Assembly: GCF_019112525.1 (NCBI RefSeq)
Contig: NZ_CP077800.1
Coordinates: 62,001-126,000, forward strand
Reading direction: 5' to 3'
DNA from: Modestobacter sp. L9-4
GTDB taxonomy: Bacteria > Actinomycetota > Actinomycetes > Mycobacteriales > Geodermatophilaceae
Length of the DNA: 64,000 nt
Shown: in pieces, positions 51,461 to 58,762 of the stretch
Layout of the letters: each line of letters starts with the position of its first letter
Position numbering within the stretch: position 1 is the first letter of the stretch
Program-made: the position numbers and the translations under genes
The notes under the pieces: model-generated
Database searches by the model: none
The model's input: only the letters and a program-made list of their open reading frames with translations
Told to the model about the DNA's origin: nothing

Positions 51461-52312
51461 GTGCCCACCCCACCTCTTCCCGCCTGGCCGGACGTCACGG
51501 AGCGTGACCACTGGGCGGCGGTGCTCGCGGACGTCGCACGGCGCATCGAGCGAGACAGGGGAGTGGTCGACGTCTGGCGGTTGGAGGCCAGGGACGGCGC
51601 CCTCTGGGCCTGCTATGGCGATCTCCTCCACCGGGTGGCCGGAGCACACGCCGACATCAGCGGTCCTGACGAGCTCTTCGAGGAGATCGACACCTGGGTC
51701 GCCTTCGAACGGCCAGGTGGACCCGGTCGCCTCCTGGACCGCGACCTCCAGGCGATGGCCGACTGGCGGGCTCGGCTGGCCGTTCAACGACCGAGGTACG
51801 AGGCTGCTGCCGCCCGCGTGTTCCTCGACATCGCATCCACGACCGAGCTCGACCTCGTCTGGCGGATCGCCGTGCACGAGACCGAGGTCGACTGGTCGGC
51901 TGTCCACGACAGGCTGCCCCCAGAGTGGCTCGGCGCCGCAGGCTGCGGCGGAGTCGTTGCGCGTGAGGTGGACGGACCTGACCCCTCGCCCGAGGGTCCA
52001 CCGACCCGGCCGGTGGACTTCCCGCAGCTGTACCTGGAGACCCGGACCTCGACCGGGAGCGGTTCGGACGACGTCCTCACCGGAGCCGACGACCTCGACG
52101 GTGCAGTGTGGGACGTCGCCGGCACGGTGCAGGACCTGGTCATGGAGGAGGGCGGTGGCGCCTGGCCCGCCTGTCCCGGCCACTGGCATCCCATGCAGCC
52201 CGGACATGGCGTCACCGGTCCTGTGTGGCGCTGCCCCGACGACGAGCGCGTCGCCGTCCCGATCGGTCAGCTCGTCGAGCTCTGGACGTCGGGTGACCGC
52301 GCGAACGGCTGA
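51461..52312 (+). CDS. Hypothetical protein
   Basis: I do not recognise this 283-residue soluble protein. It is acidic and Trp-rich. The first half is helical (DHWAAVLADVARRIERDRGVVDVWRLEARDGALWACYGDLL). The C-terminal part has CPGHWHPMQP and GPVWRCPDDERVAVPIGQLVEL, whose two Cys, two His and W-R-C-P turn look like a small metal-binding or substrate-recognition end. CAGGAT ends 6 bases before the GTG at 51461, suggesting a leaderless transcript. It lies between DinB and an isochorismatase-type gene in the same direction. Codon use is slightly less GC-rich than that of its neighbours. Confidence 0.68.
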   Translation: MPTPPLPAWPDVTERDHWAAVLADVARRIERDRGVVDVWRLEARDGALWACYGDLLHRVAGAHADISGPDELFEEIDTWVAFERPGGPGRLLDRDLQAMADWRARLAVQRPRYEAAAARVFLDIASTTELDLVWRIAVHETEVDWSAVHDRLPPEWLGAAGCGGVVAREVDGPDPSPEGPPTRPVDFPQLYLETRTSTGSGSDDVLTGADDLDGAVWDVAGTVQDLVMEEGGGAWPACPGHWHPMQPGHGVTGPVWRCPDDERVAVPIGQLVELWTSGDRANG

Positions 52313-52380
52313 GATCGTCGGTGGACGGCGCTACCGTCACGGACGTCGTACCGGCCCGTCCGAGCAGCAGGGGAGTCATC

Positions 52381-52935
52381 GTGACCACGCTGACCGATCG
52401 CCCGAACACCGCCCTCCTCGTCGTCGACGTCCAGCAGGGTGTGGTGACCGGCGCCCACCAGCGCGACGCCGTCGTCGGCAACATCAAGGCGCTGGTCGAC
52501 CGGGCCCGGACCGCAGGTGTCCCGGTCGTGTGGGTGGCCCACTCCGACGACGAGATGCCCCAGGGCAGCGACGACTGGCAGTACGTGCCCGAGCTCGTGC
52601 GCCAGGAGTCCGAGCCGCTGGTGCACAAGTCCTACGGCGACTCGTTCGAGGGCACCGACCTGGAGGACGTCCTGGCTGGCGCGGGCGTCGGGCGCCTGGT
52701 GGTCGCCGGCGCCGAGTCCGACGCCTGCATCCGGTCGACCATCCACGGGGGCTTCACCCGGGGCTATGACGTGACACTGGTCGGCGACGCACACACGGCC
52801 GGCGACAAGACCGTCTGGGGCGCTCCGCCGGTCGACCAGGTCATCGCGCACACCAACCTGTACTGGCGCTTCCAGGCGGCACCCGGACGCACGGCGGGAG
52901 TCGTTCCGACCGAGGACGTCACCTTCACCGGGTGA
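52381..52935 (+). CDS. Isochorismatase-family cysteine hydrolase
   Basis: This 184-residue protein has the D-K-C triad of the family. The aspartate is in TALLVVDVQQGVV (about residue 14), the lysine in EPLVHKSYGDSFEGTDL and the cysteine in VVAGAESDACIRSTIHGGFTRGYDVTLVGDAHT (about 125). Members hydrolyse isochorismate, nicotinamide, N-carbamoylsarcosine and related amides. The substrate here is open. AGGGGAG lies 6 bases upstream of the GTG at 52381, which decides the start. The dif site lies 37 bases after the stop. Confidence 0.9.
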   Translation: MTTLTDRPNTALLVVDVQQGVVTGAHQRDAVVGNIKALVDRARTAGVPVVWVAHSDDEMPQGSDDWQYVPELVRQESEPLVHKSYGDSFEGTDLEDVLAGAGVGRLVVAGAESDACIRSTIHGGFTRGYDVTLVGDAHTAGDKTVWGAPPVDQVIAHTNLYWRFQAAPGRTAGVVPTEDVTFTG

Positions 52936-52972
52936 GCCGGGGAGTGTCCCAGGAGCGGGTCTCCTCTCCACT

Positions 52973-53000
52973 ACTTGACATAATGTCGATTATCGGCGCA
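52973..53000 (-). other. Chromosome dimer resolution site dif
   Basis: Read on the minus strand, the 28 bases form an 11-6-11 XerCD site. The XerC arm is TGCGCCGATAA, the centre TCGACA and the XerD arm TTATGTCAAGT. The XerD arm matches E. coli dif (TTATGTTAAAT) at 9 of 11 positions. Both arms show the inner ATAA/TTAT symmetry required by the recombinases. The site is markedly AT-rich for this genome and lies in an intergenic gap. It marks the replication terminus. Confidence 0.87.
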
Positions 53001-53369
53001 CCGGATCGGGCTGAACGGGGTGCCGTTCAGACCCGGTGGACCAGCTGACCGGACCAGTCGGTGGACGACCCACGCAGCGGTCGTCATATGTCACCACTGC
53101 GACATGTCGACGGGACGCCACCGGTCGCTCCCCGGACGTCATGTCGACGATCTCCGGTGCGCTTCACCGTCGGTCTCGCTGGCTCCTGACGGTCGGCACG
53201 GACACACGGACGTGCATCGCCCCGGATGCTCTCGAGCTCCGGAGTTGATCAACGAGGCGGCGCTCGGCTCGGCGGACCTGCGTCCGGTCATCCGGTGATC
53301 AACGACCGTCCAGCCGCCCAGGCCGCTCATGAGCACCCTCTCGTGCGTCCACCCGCACCAACCTGGTTA

Positions 53370-53382
53370 CGTCACTCTGACG
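53370..53382. repeat. Inverted repeat CGTCA-N3-TGACG, copy 1
   Basis: CGTCACTCTGACG followed by CAA lies 63 bases upstream of the lipoprotein start. A second copy, CGTCACGGTGACG followed by CAA, lies at 53779-53791 beyond the gene. Regulator binding upstream of the lipoprotein gene is possible. Confidence 0.5.
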
Positions 53383-53433
53383 CAATGGCTTGTGATTCCG
53401 CCGTCTCAGGGAGCGGCGGACGGCAACCCTTCG

Positions 53434-53439
53434 TAGGGT
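53434..53439 (+). promoter_or_regulatory. -10 box TAGGGT of lipoprotein gene (leaderless)
   Basis: TAGGGT ends 6 bases before the ATG at 53446. No ribosome binding site is present. Confidence 0.5.
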
Positions 53440-53445
53440 CGAGAC

Positions 53446-53712
53446 ATGAACATCCGACGCCCGGTGGCAGCCCTGTTCGTCGCGCTGGCTCTGGTCGGTG
53501 GACCGGCCACGCTGACCGCCTGCAGTGCGGCCGGCGGTGGCACAGAGCGCCGCGACGGCGACAGCAGCGACAACGAGACCACGAACCCCGGTGGCAGTGA
53601 CCCGGCCGGCGTCTCCCAGGGCGGCCTGCCCCGTAACAACGACAACGAGAACGACAACGAGACCGGCGACGACGGCGGCAACAGCGGTTCGGACAACGAC
53701 TCCGACGGCTGA
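53446..53712 (+). CDS. Small lipoprotein with Asn/Asp-rich tail
   Basis: This 88-residue protein has a lipoprotein signal: basic NIRRP, hydrophobic VAALFVALALVGGPATL and lipobox LTAC with the lipid-bearing cysteine at residue 26. The mature part is short and low-complexity, rich in Gly, Asn, Asp and Ser (NNDNENDNETGDDGGNSGSDNDSDG). It is likely disordered and highly acidic. It would be anchored to the outer face of the membrane. It appears leaderless and lies close to dif. Function unknown. Confidence 0.72.
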   Translation: MNIRRPVAALFVALALVGGPATLTACSAAGGGTERRDGDSSDNETTNPGGSDPAGVSQGGLPRNNDNENDNETGDDGGNSGSDNDSDG

Positions 53713-53723
53713 GACCTGACGGC

Positions 53724-53748
53724 GGAGGGGCGGCACGTCCGCCCCTCC
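53724..53748. terminator. Bidirectional terminator hairpin
   Basis: GGAGGGGCGG (53724-53733) pairs with CCGCCCCTCC (53739-53748) with a CACGT loop. It lies between the convergent lipoprotein and Cys-rich protein genes. Confidence 0.7.
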
Positions 53749-53778
53749 CCCTCACTCACCGGCTCCTCGACCTACTTC

Positions 53779-53791
53779 CGTCACGGTGACG
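53779..53791. repeat. Inverted repeat CGTCA-N3-TGACG, copy 2
   Basis: CGTCACGGTGACG followed by CAA, the second copy of the element at 53370, lies just inside the convergent gap before the Cys-rich gene's stop. Confidence 0.5.
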
Positions 53792-53803
53792 CAAGAGGTC
53801 CGG

Positions 53804-54202
53804 TCAGCTGGGTGACCTGCCGTTGAGCCACAGCCGGTCGAGTCGGCCGGTCGACCGGACCAGCTCGACGAGCGACTTCTCCAGCTCGGCCTTCGTGGGC
53901 TTCTCCGAGAGCACCGTCTGCACGTCCTCGATGGCACAGCGCAGCTGGTACAGCCGGTCCTGCAGGCCGTCGAGCTCGGCGCGGGTCACCAGCACCACGT
54001 CGTCGGACAGGCCGGCCTTCGCGGTCGCCGACCGTTGCTCGTAGGCCCGCTGGCGGCACGCCTGGCCGCAGTACAGGCGGGGGCGCCCGACCGACTCCTG
54101 AGCGGGCAGCACACTGCGACACCACCCGCAGCGGCGCTCCTCGCCCTTGGTGCGTCGGTTGCGGGAGGCCGGGCGCACCTCGGTCTCGTGCTCTACAGCC
54201 AC
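53804..54202 (-). CDS. Small Cys-rich (zinc-binding) coiled-coil protein
   Basis: This 132-residue protein has a treble-clef or zinc-ribbon-like N-terminus: Cys25, Cys28, Cys45 and Cys49 in CGWCRS and YCGQACRQRAYEQR. A helical, probably coiled-coil C-terminus follows (ELDGLQDRLYQLRCAIEDVQTVLSEKPTKAELEKSLVELV, about 72-115). Proteins with the CxxC...CxxxCRQRAYR motif are widespread in actinobacteria with no known function. A nucleic-acid link is often supposed. The GTG at 54202 lies 7 bases after TACCGT on the minus strand (54215-54210), suggesting a leaderless transcript. It is divergent from the GDPD gene. Confidence 0.78.
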   Translation of the reverse strand: MAVEHETEVRPASRNRRTKGEERRCGWCRSVLPAQESVGRPRLYCGQACRQRAYEQRSATAKAGLSDDVVLVTRAELDGLQDRLYQLRCAIEDVQTVLSEKPTKAELEKSLVELVRSTGRLDRLWLNGRSPS

Positions 54203-54307
54203 GTCAGGGACGGTAGACGCCCGGTACGACAGGACGGAACGGACACGCCACAGCCCGAGTGGGGCCCGGCCTCGAGCACCCGTTCCACCGGCAGGACCGC
54301 CCGGCAC

Positions 54308-54313
54308 TAGCGT
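54308..54313 (+). promoter_or_regulatory. -10 box TAGCGT of GDPD operon (leaderless)
   Basis: TAGCGT ends 6 bases before the GTG at 54320. On the other strand TACCGT (54215-54210) serves the Cys-rich gene, 7 bases before its GTG. Confidence 0.52.
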
Positions 54314-54319
54314 GGTGGT

Positions 54320-55096
54320 GTGCCGGGCCCGCGTTATGCATTCCTCGACGGCCCGACCCCGGTGGCGATGGCCCACCGCGGCGGTGCCATCGAGCACCTG
54401 GAGAACACGTTCCCGGCGTTCGAGCAGTGCGTCGAGCTGGGCTACCGGTACCTCGAGACCGACGTCCGGGTGACCTCCGACGGCGAGCTCGTCGCGTTCC
54501 ACGACTCGACGCTGGACCGGGTCACCGACCGCCCCGGCCGGGTGGAGGCGATGCCGTGGCGTGACCTGCAGGGCGCTCTGATCGGTGGCCGTGAGCCGAT
54601 CCTGCGGCTGGAGGACCTGCTCGGTGCGTGGCCGGACGTGCGGTTCAACCTCGACATCAAGGCGGCCGGGGTGCTCGCCCCGCTGGTGCGCACCGTCCGC
54701 CGGCTGCGCATCGAGGACCGGATCTGTCTCGGCTCGTTCTCCGACGCCCGGATCGCGGCGGCCCGCCGGGTCTTCGGTCCCGACGTCTGCACCTCCCTGG
54801 GGCCCAAGGGCGTGGCGGCGCTGCGGCTGTCGTCGTACTCCCCCCGCGCCGCCGGGCTGGTGCGGATCGAGGCCGGCTGTGCGCAGGTGCCGCTGTCGCT
54901 GGGTGGCCGGCCGCTGGTCGACGAGCGCTTCCTGGCCGCCGCGCACGCCCGCAGCCTGCAGGTGCACGTGTGGACCGTCGACAGCGAGGCCGAGGCCGCC
55001 GGGATGCTCGATCTCGGCGTCGACGGGGTGATGACCGACCGTCCCGCGATGCTGCGCGACCTGCTGGTCGCCCGCGGCCAGTGGACCGGCGCGTGA
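54320..55096 (+). CDS. Glycerophosphodiester phosphodiesterase
   Basis: This 258-residue TIM-barrel enzyme hydrolyses glycerophosphodiesters to glycerol 3-phosphate and an alcohol. Catalytic motifs are MAHRGGAIEHLENTFPAF (H-R-G and E-N-T), YLETDVRVTSDGELVAFHDSTLDRVTDRPG (E-x-D and H-D) and FNLDIKA. The C-terminal VHVWTVDSEAEAAGMLDLGVDGVMTDRPAML is also typical. There is no signal peptide, so it is cytoplasmic like UgpQ. TAGCGT lies 6 bases before the GTG. Its stop overlaps the start of a lysophospholipid acyltransferase gene, linking both to phospholipid turnover. Confidence 0.93.
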   Translation: MPGPRYAFLDGPTPVAMAHRGGAIEHLENTFPAFEQCVELGYRYLETDVRVTSDGELVAFHDSTLDRVTDRPGRVEAMPWRDLQGALIGGREPILRLEDLLGAWPDVRFNLDIKAAGVLAPLVRTVRRLRIEDRICLGSFSDARIAAARRVFGPDVCTSLGPKGVAALRLSSYSPRAAGLVRIEAGCAQVPLSLGGRPLVDERFLAAAHARSLQVHVWTVDSEAEAAGMLDLGVDGVMTDRPAMLRDLLVARGQWTGA

Positions 55097-56058
55097 GCGA
55101 CAGCCCGGACGCAGGGACGACGAGCACACCGACGACGAGCACACCGACGACAGGCACACGGACGACGAGGCTGGCCGACCGGCTGCACGCCTGGCGTCCG
55201 GCCGCCCCTCCCCTGCCGGTGGAGCTGGCCGACCGGGTGGGTCCCGGGGACCCGGAGTGGTTCGCCCGCGAGCTCGCGATCGCCGCCGCGCCGCCGTGGT
55301 GGCTCTGGCGGTTCGCGCTGCGCCGGCTGGCCTGGGTGCCGTTGGCCTTCGGCCGGCTGCAGCTCACCGGTGGTGTCCCGGAGGAGCTGCAGGACGGCCC
55401 GCTGCTGCTGGCGGTCAACCACATCGGCGACTTCGACCCCTTCCTCATCGGGGTCGCGCTGCGCCGGGCCGGGCTGCGTCCCCGGTTCCTGGTCAAGAGC
55501 GGCGTGATGGCGTTCCCGGTCGTCGGGCCGCTGCTGGAGCGCAGCGGCAGCATCCGGGTGGAACGGGGCACCGACGTCGCCGCGCACGCCGTCCGGGTGA
55601 CCGAGGTGGCGCTGGCCGCCGGCGGGCACGTCGTCGCCTACCCCGAGGGGCGGATCGGGCTGACCGCCGACGGGTGGCCCGAGCGCGGCCGCACCGGCAT
55701 GGCGCGGATGGCGCTGGGTGCCGGCGTCCCGGTCATCCCGGTCAGTCAGTGGGGCGCCCACGAGGTGGTGCAGTACGGCATGGGCTGGGGGAAGGTGTCC
55801 ACCCTGCTCACGGCCCTGTGGCGCCAGCCGGCGCTGCGGGTGCACATCGGCCCGCCGGTCGACTTCTCCGACCTGCGGCTGGGGCGGCTCGGTGACGCCA
55901 ACCGGGCCCGCACCCGGATCGACGCGGCCCTGACCCGCGGGCTGGCCCCGCTGCGCGCCGGGGAGCCGACCGACCGGGTCGCGTACGCCGACCCGACCCG
56001 GCCGGGCACCACCACCGCGGCGTTCCCGGGAGGCGTCGTCCCACCGGAGGTCCCGTGA
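55093..56058 (+). CDS. Lysophospholipid (1-acylglycerol-3-phosphate) acyltransferase-like protein
   Basis: This 321-residue protein carries the PlsC-type acyltransferase signature. Motif I is AVNHIGDFDPFLIG (N-H-x4-D, about residue 105), motif II FLVKSGVMAFPVVGPLLERSGSIRVERG, motif III YPEGRIG and motif IV GVPVIPVSQWG. It would acylate lysophosphatidic acid or a related lipid at the inner membrane. A Thr-rich N-terminus is encoded by a 15-base tandem repeat (55116-55170), giving TSTPTTSTPTTGTRTTR. The GTG overlaps the stop of the phosphodiesterase gene. Confidence 0.88.
   Translation: MSDSPDAGTTSTPTTSTPTTGTRTTRLADRLHAWRPAAPPLPVELADRVGPGDPEWFARELAIAAAPPWWLWRFALRRLAWVPLAFGRLQLTGGVPEELQDGPLLLAVNHIGDFDPFLIGVALRRAGLRPRFLVKSGVMAFPVVGPLLERSGSIRVERGTDVAAHAVRVTEVALAAGGHVVAYPEGRIGLTADGWPERGRTGMARMALGAGVPVIPVSQWGAHEVVQYGMGWGKVSTLLTALWRQPALRVHIGPPVDFSDLRLGRLGDANRARTRIDAALTRGLAPLRAGEPTDRVAYADPTRPGTTTAAFPGGVVPPEVP
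55116..55170 (+). repeat. 15-base tandem repeat inside acyltransferase gene
   Basis: GACGACGAGCACACC is repeated about 3.7 times in frame, encoding a Thr/Ser/Pro-rich N-terminal segment. Its length may vary between strains by slippage without frameshift. Confidence 0.75.
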
Positions 56059-56128
56059 GCGGCCGGTGTGCCCCGGTGGAGGGCGTGGAGTGCTGGACCC
56101 GCGTGCCGGTGCCTGACACGCTGCGCCG

Positions 56129-57490
56129 GTGAGCGCCGCCCCCGAGGTCCTGCCCGCCGAGCCCGACCGCGCACTGCGGAGGGAGCGGGCCGGCTGGTAC
56201 TCCTACGACTGGGCCATGTCGGCCTTCAACACCACGGTCATCAGCGTCTTCCTGGCGCCCTACCTGACGTCGGTGGCGGAGGCCGCGGCCGATGCCCAGG
56301 GCCGGATCCACCCCTTGGGCATCGGCATGCCCCCGGGGAGCCTCTTCGGGTACGTGGTGTCGCTGTCGGTGGTGCTGCAGGTCGTCGTCCTGCCGCTGAC
56401 CGGTGCGGTCGCCGACCGGTCGGGACGCAAGCGGCAGCTGCTCGCGGCGTTCACCCTCATCGGGTCGCTGTGCACGATGGGTCTGTTCTTCGTCGCCGGC
56501 GGCGGCTACCTGCTGGGGTCGGGGCTGTTCATCGTGGCCAACATCGCCTTCGGGGCGGCGACGGTCGTCTACTACTCCTGGCTGCCCGACCTGGCCGCCC
56601 CTGACGAGCGGGACGCCGTGTCCAGCCGGGGCTGGGCGCTGGGGTACCTGGGTGGCGCGCTGCTCCTGGCCGCCAACCTGGCGCTCTACACACAGTACGA
56701 GTCGTTCGGGCTCACCGAGGCCGAGGCGGTGCGGATCTGCCTGGCCTCGGCCGGGGTGTGGTGGGCGGCCTTCGCCGTGGTCAGCGTGGCCCTGCTGCGC
56801 AACCGGACGCCGTCCGGGGACGTGCCGTCCTCGACGGGAGCAGCGTTCCGGTCCAGCGTCGGGCAGCTGCGCGCCACCCTGCGCGACATGCGGCAGTACC
56901 GGCTCACGCTGTGGTTCCTGGCCGCCTACCTGCTGTTCAACGACGGCGTGCAGACCGTCATCACCGTCTCGGCGCAGTTCGGCTCCGAGCAGCTGGAGCT
57001 GTCCCAGACCACGCTGGTGTCGGCGATCCTGCTGGTGCAGGTGGTCGCCTTCGTCGGTGCCCGCGGGATGGGCCGGATCGCGGAGACCGCCGGGGCCAAG
57101 CGCACCGTGCTGTGGTCGCTGCTGGTGTGGGTCGGCGTCCTGGTGGCTGCCGTCTTCCTCACCCCGGGTGCGGCGGTGCAGTTCTACCTGCTGGCGGTGG
57201 TCATCGGCTTCGTGCTGGGCGGCACGCAGGCGCTGTCGCGGTCGCTGTTCAGCCAGCTGATCCCGCCGGGCAAGGAGGCGGAGTACTTCGGCTTCTACAC
57301 GATCTCCGACCGTGGGACGAGCTGGCTGGGCACCTTCCTGTTCGCGCTGACCTACCAGCTGACCGACTCCTACCGGTACGCGATCATCAGTCTCGTCGTG
57401 TTCTTCGTCGTGGGTGGCGTCCTGCTCGCCCGGTTGGACATGCGCCGCGCCATCGTCGAGGCCGGCAACACACCCCCGGAGCGTCTGTGA
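56129..57490 (+). CDS. MFS transporter (UMF1-like)
   Basis: This 453-residue membrane protein has about 12 hydrophobic helices. It resembles the UMF1 (Atg22-like) branch of the major facilitator superfamily: it opens GWYSYDWAMSAFNTTVISVFLAPYL and has GAVADRSGRKRQLLAAFTLIGS between helices 2 and 3. The ending has GGTQALSRSLFSQLIPPGKEAEYFGFYTISDRGTSWLG. The substrate is unknown; some family members are linked to nucleoside or amino acid efflux. It lies 70 bases downstream of the acyltransferase gene, and its stop overlaps the thymidine kinase start. Confidence 0.88.
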   Translation: MSAAPEVLPAEPDRALRRERAGWYSYDWAMSAFNTTVISVFLAPYLTSVAEAAADAQGRIHPLGIGMPPGSLFGYVVSLSVVLQVVVLPLTGAVADRSGRKRQLLAAFTLIGSLCTMGLFFVAGGGYLLGSGLFIVANIAFGAATVVYYSWLPDLAAPDERDAVSSRGWALGYLGGALLLAANLALYTQYESFGLTEAEAVRICLASAGVWWAAFAVVSVALLRNRTPSGDVPSSTGAAFRSSVGQLRATLRDMRQYRLTLWFLAAYLLFNDGVQTVITVSAQFGSEQLELSQTTLVSAILLVQVVAFVGARGMGRIAETAGAKRTVLWSLLVWVGVLVAAVFLTPGAAVQFYLLAVVIGFVLGGTQALSRSLFSQLIPPGKEAEYFGFYTISDRGTSWLGTFLFALTYQLTDSYRYAIISLVVFFVVGGVLLARLDMRRAIVEAGNTPPERL

Positions 57491-58221
57491 CACCCGTACC
57501 GCCCGACGTCGAGCCCGTCGGCCCCTCCGTCGTCCCGGCCTCCGGTGACCGCCGGCGGCACCCGGCGCCGGCGCACCTGGTCTTCTTCCACGGCCCGATG
57601 GACTGCGGGAAGTCCACGCTGGCCCTGCAGGTCGACCACAACCACACCCGGCAGGGCCGCCACGGGCTGCTGCTGACCCAGGGCGACCGGTCCGGGACGC
57701 CGCAGATCAGCTCCCGGGTCGGGTTGCGCCGGGAGGCCATCGAGGTGGACGGCGACACCGACGTGCGGCTGCTGGTGCGCGACCGCTGGGCCGCCGGGCA
57801 CCGGGTGGACTACCTGATCGTCGACGAGGCGCAGTTCCTGACCGGGGAGCAGGTCGAGCAGCTGGCCGAGCTGGTCGACACCTCTCATGTCGACGTCTAC
57901 GCCTTCGGGCTGACCACCGACTTCCGCACCCGGCTGTTCCCCGGCACGCAGCGGCTGTTCGAGCTGGCCGACGACGTCCAGCGGGTGCAGGTGGAGGTGC
58001 TGTGCTGGTGCGGGCTGCCCGGCCAGCTCAACGCCCGGGTGGTCGACGGGGCCATGGTGCGAGAAGGCGCCACCGTGGTGGTCGCCGACACCGCGCCGGC
58101 ACCGCTCACCGGGGACGCCGAGGGCGCCGCGGTGCGCTACCAGGTGCTCTGCCGGGGGCACTACACGCGCGGGCAGCTGGAGCCCACGCCCACCGGCCCC
58201 GGGCAGCTCTCGCTGCGCTGA
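57487..58221 (+). CDS. tdk: Thymidine kinase
   Basis: This 244-residue cytosolic enzyme phosphorylates thymidine. The P-loop is FFHGPMDCGKSTLALQ (about residues 33-48). The Walker B-like IVDEAQFL is at about residues 115-122. AFGLTTDFRTRLFPGTQRLFELAD carries the lasso and substrate-loop region. The zinc ligands of TK1-type enzymes appear as CWCG and CRGH. The N-terminal 30 residues are an unusual Pro/Val-rich extension. The GTG overlaps the stop of the transporter gene, so both form the end of the GDPD operon. Stop 58221 is followed by the rbpA promoter region. Confidence 0.92.
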   Translation: MTPVPPDVEPVGPSVVPASGDRRRHPAPAHLVFFHGPMDCGKSTLALQVDHNHTRQGRHGLLLTQGDRSGTPQISSRVGLRREAIEVDGDTDVRLLVRDRWAAGHRVDYLIVDEAQFLTGEQVEQLAELVDTSHVDVYAFGLTTDFRTRLFPGTQRLFELADDVQRVQVEVLCWCGLPGQLNARVVDGAMVREGATVVVADTAPAPLTGDAEGAAVRYQVLCRGHYTRGQLEPTPTGPGQLSLR

Positions 58222-58404
58222 CCCCACCCGGATGGGGTGGGCGGACGCTGAGACCCCACCCCATGCGATGATGAGTCGTTCACGACACGGAATCCAATTC
58301 CGTCATCTGTCGTTGATCCCTGCGACACCCGCACCGGATGCGTGAGCATGCGGTGGCCCGGGCAGTCCTGGAAAGACCACTTCAGCACGAGAGGACGGTG
58401 TGCC
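58222..58404. other. rbpA upstream region
   Basis: Besides the SigR-type promoter it contains the 17-base palindrome ACGGAAT-CCA-ATTCCGT at 58287-58303, overlapping the GGAAT box, and a leader of about 85 nt. GAGAGGAC lies near the start codon. A GC-rich inverted CCCCACCC/GGGGTGGG element just after the thymidine kinase stop may be its terminator. Confidence 0.55.
58289..58314 (+). promoter_or_regulatory. SigR (SigH-like) promoter of rbpA
   Basis: GGAAT at 58289-58293 and GTT at 58312-58314 are 18 bases apart. This is the consensus of SigR of Streptomyces (GGAAT-N18/19-GTT), the thiol-stress sigma factor. rbpA is a known SigR target in Streptomyces coelicolor, so gene and promoter agree. Confidence 0.8.
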
Positions 58405-58749
58405 ATGGGCGAGCGATCCCTGCGTGGGAGCCGACTGGGCAGCGTGAGCTACGAGACCGAGCGCAACACCGCGCCCATCGAGCGGCAGTACGCCGAGTAC
58501 CGGTGCGCTCAGGGGCACCTCGTCACGGTGCCCTTCGCCGATGACGCCGAGCTCCCCGACACCTGGGAGTGCAAGTACGACGGTTCGGCCGCCAAGCTCG
58601 TCGGTGGCGCCGAGCCGGCCCCCAAGAAGGTCAAGCCCCCGCGCACGCACTGGGACATGCTCCTGGAGCGCCGTTCGGTCGACGACCTCGAGGAGGTCCT
58701 CGCCGAGCGCCTCGAGGTGCTCCGCGGGCGCCGTACCCGCGCCAGCTGA
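58405..58749 (+). CDS. rbpA: RNA polymerase-binding protein RbpA
   Basis: This 114-residue protein binds RNA polymerase and primary sigma factors and helps open-complex formation. It opens GERSLRGSRLGSVSYETERN, and the core domain has Cys34, His38 and Cys56. These positions match the zinc ligands described for Streptomyces RbpA, but position 59 is aspartate, so one ligand is lost. The C-terminal sigma-interaction domain reads THWDMLLERRSVDDLEEVLAERLEVLR. The ATG at 58405 follows GAGAGGAC. A SigR-type promoter lies upstream. The 19-base stem after the stop ends transcription. Confidence 0.95.
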   Translation: MGERSLRGSRLGSVSYETERNTAPIERQYAEYRCAQGHLVTVPFADDAELPDTWECKYDGSAAKLVGGAEPAPKKVKPPRTHWDMLLERRSVDDLEEVLAERLEVLRGRRTRAS

Positions 58750-58762
58750 CACCAGCGACAGA

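Larger units (their letters stand above)
52936..53445. other. Intergenic region carrying dif
   Basis: About 510 bases. Besides dif it holds the palindrome CGACATGTCG and a nearby GTCATGTCGACGA. TGATCAACGA occurs twice, near 53246 and 53296. The inverted repeat CGTCA-CTC-TGACG is at 53370-53382. No protein gene is convincing. Confidence 0.6.

Noticed and set aside
52975-52992. TTGACA followed by AT-rich sequence as a strong promoter after the isochorismatase gene
   Set aside because: The bases form an 11-6-11 XerCD site with paired arms. No gene starts suitably downstream, and the next -10 box (53434) is far away.
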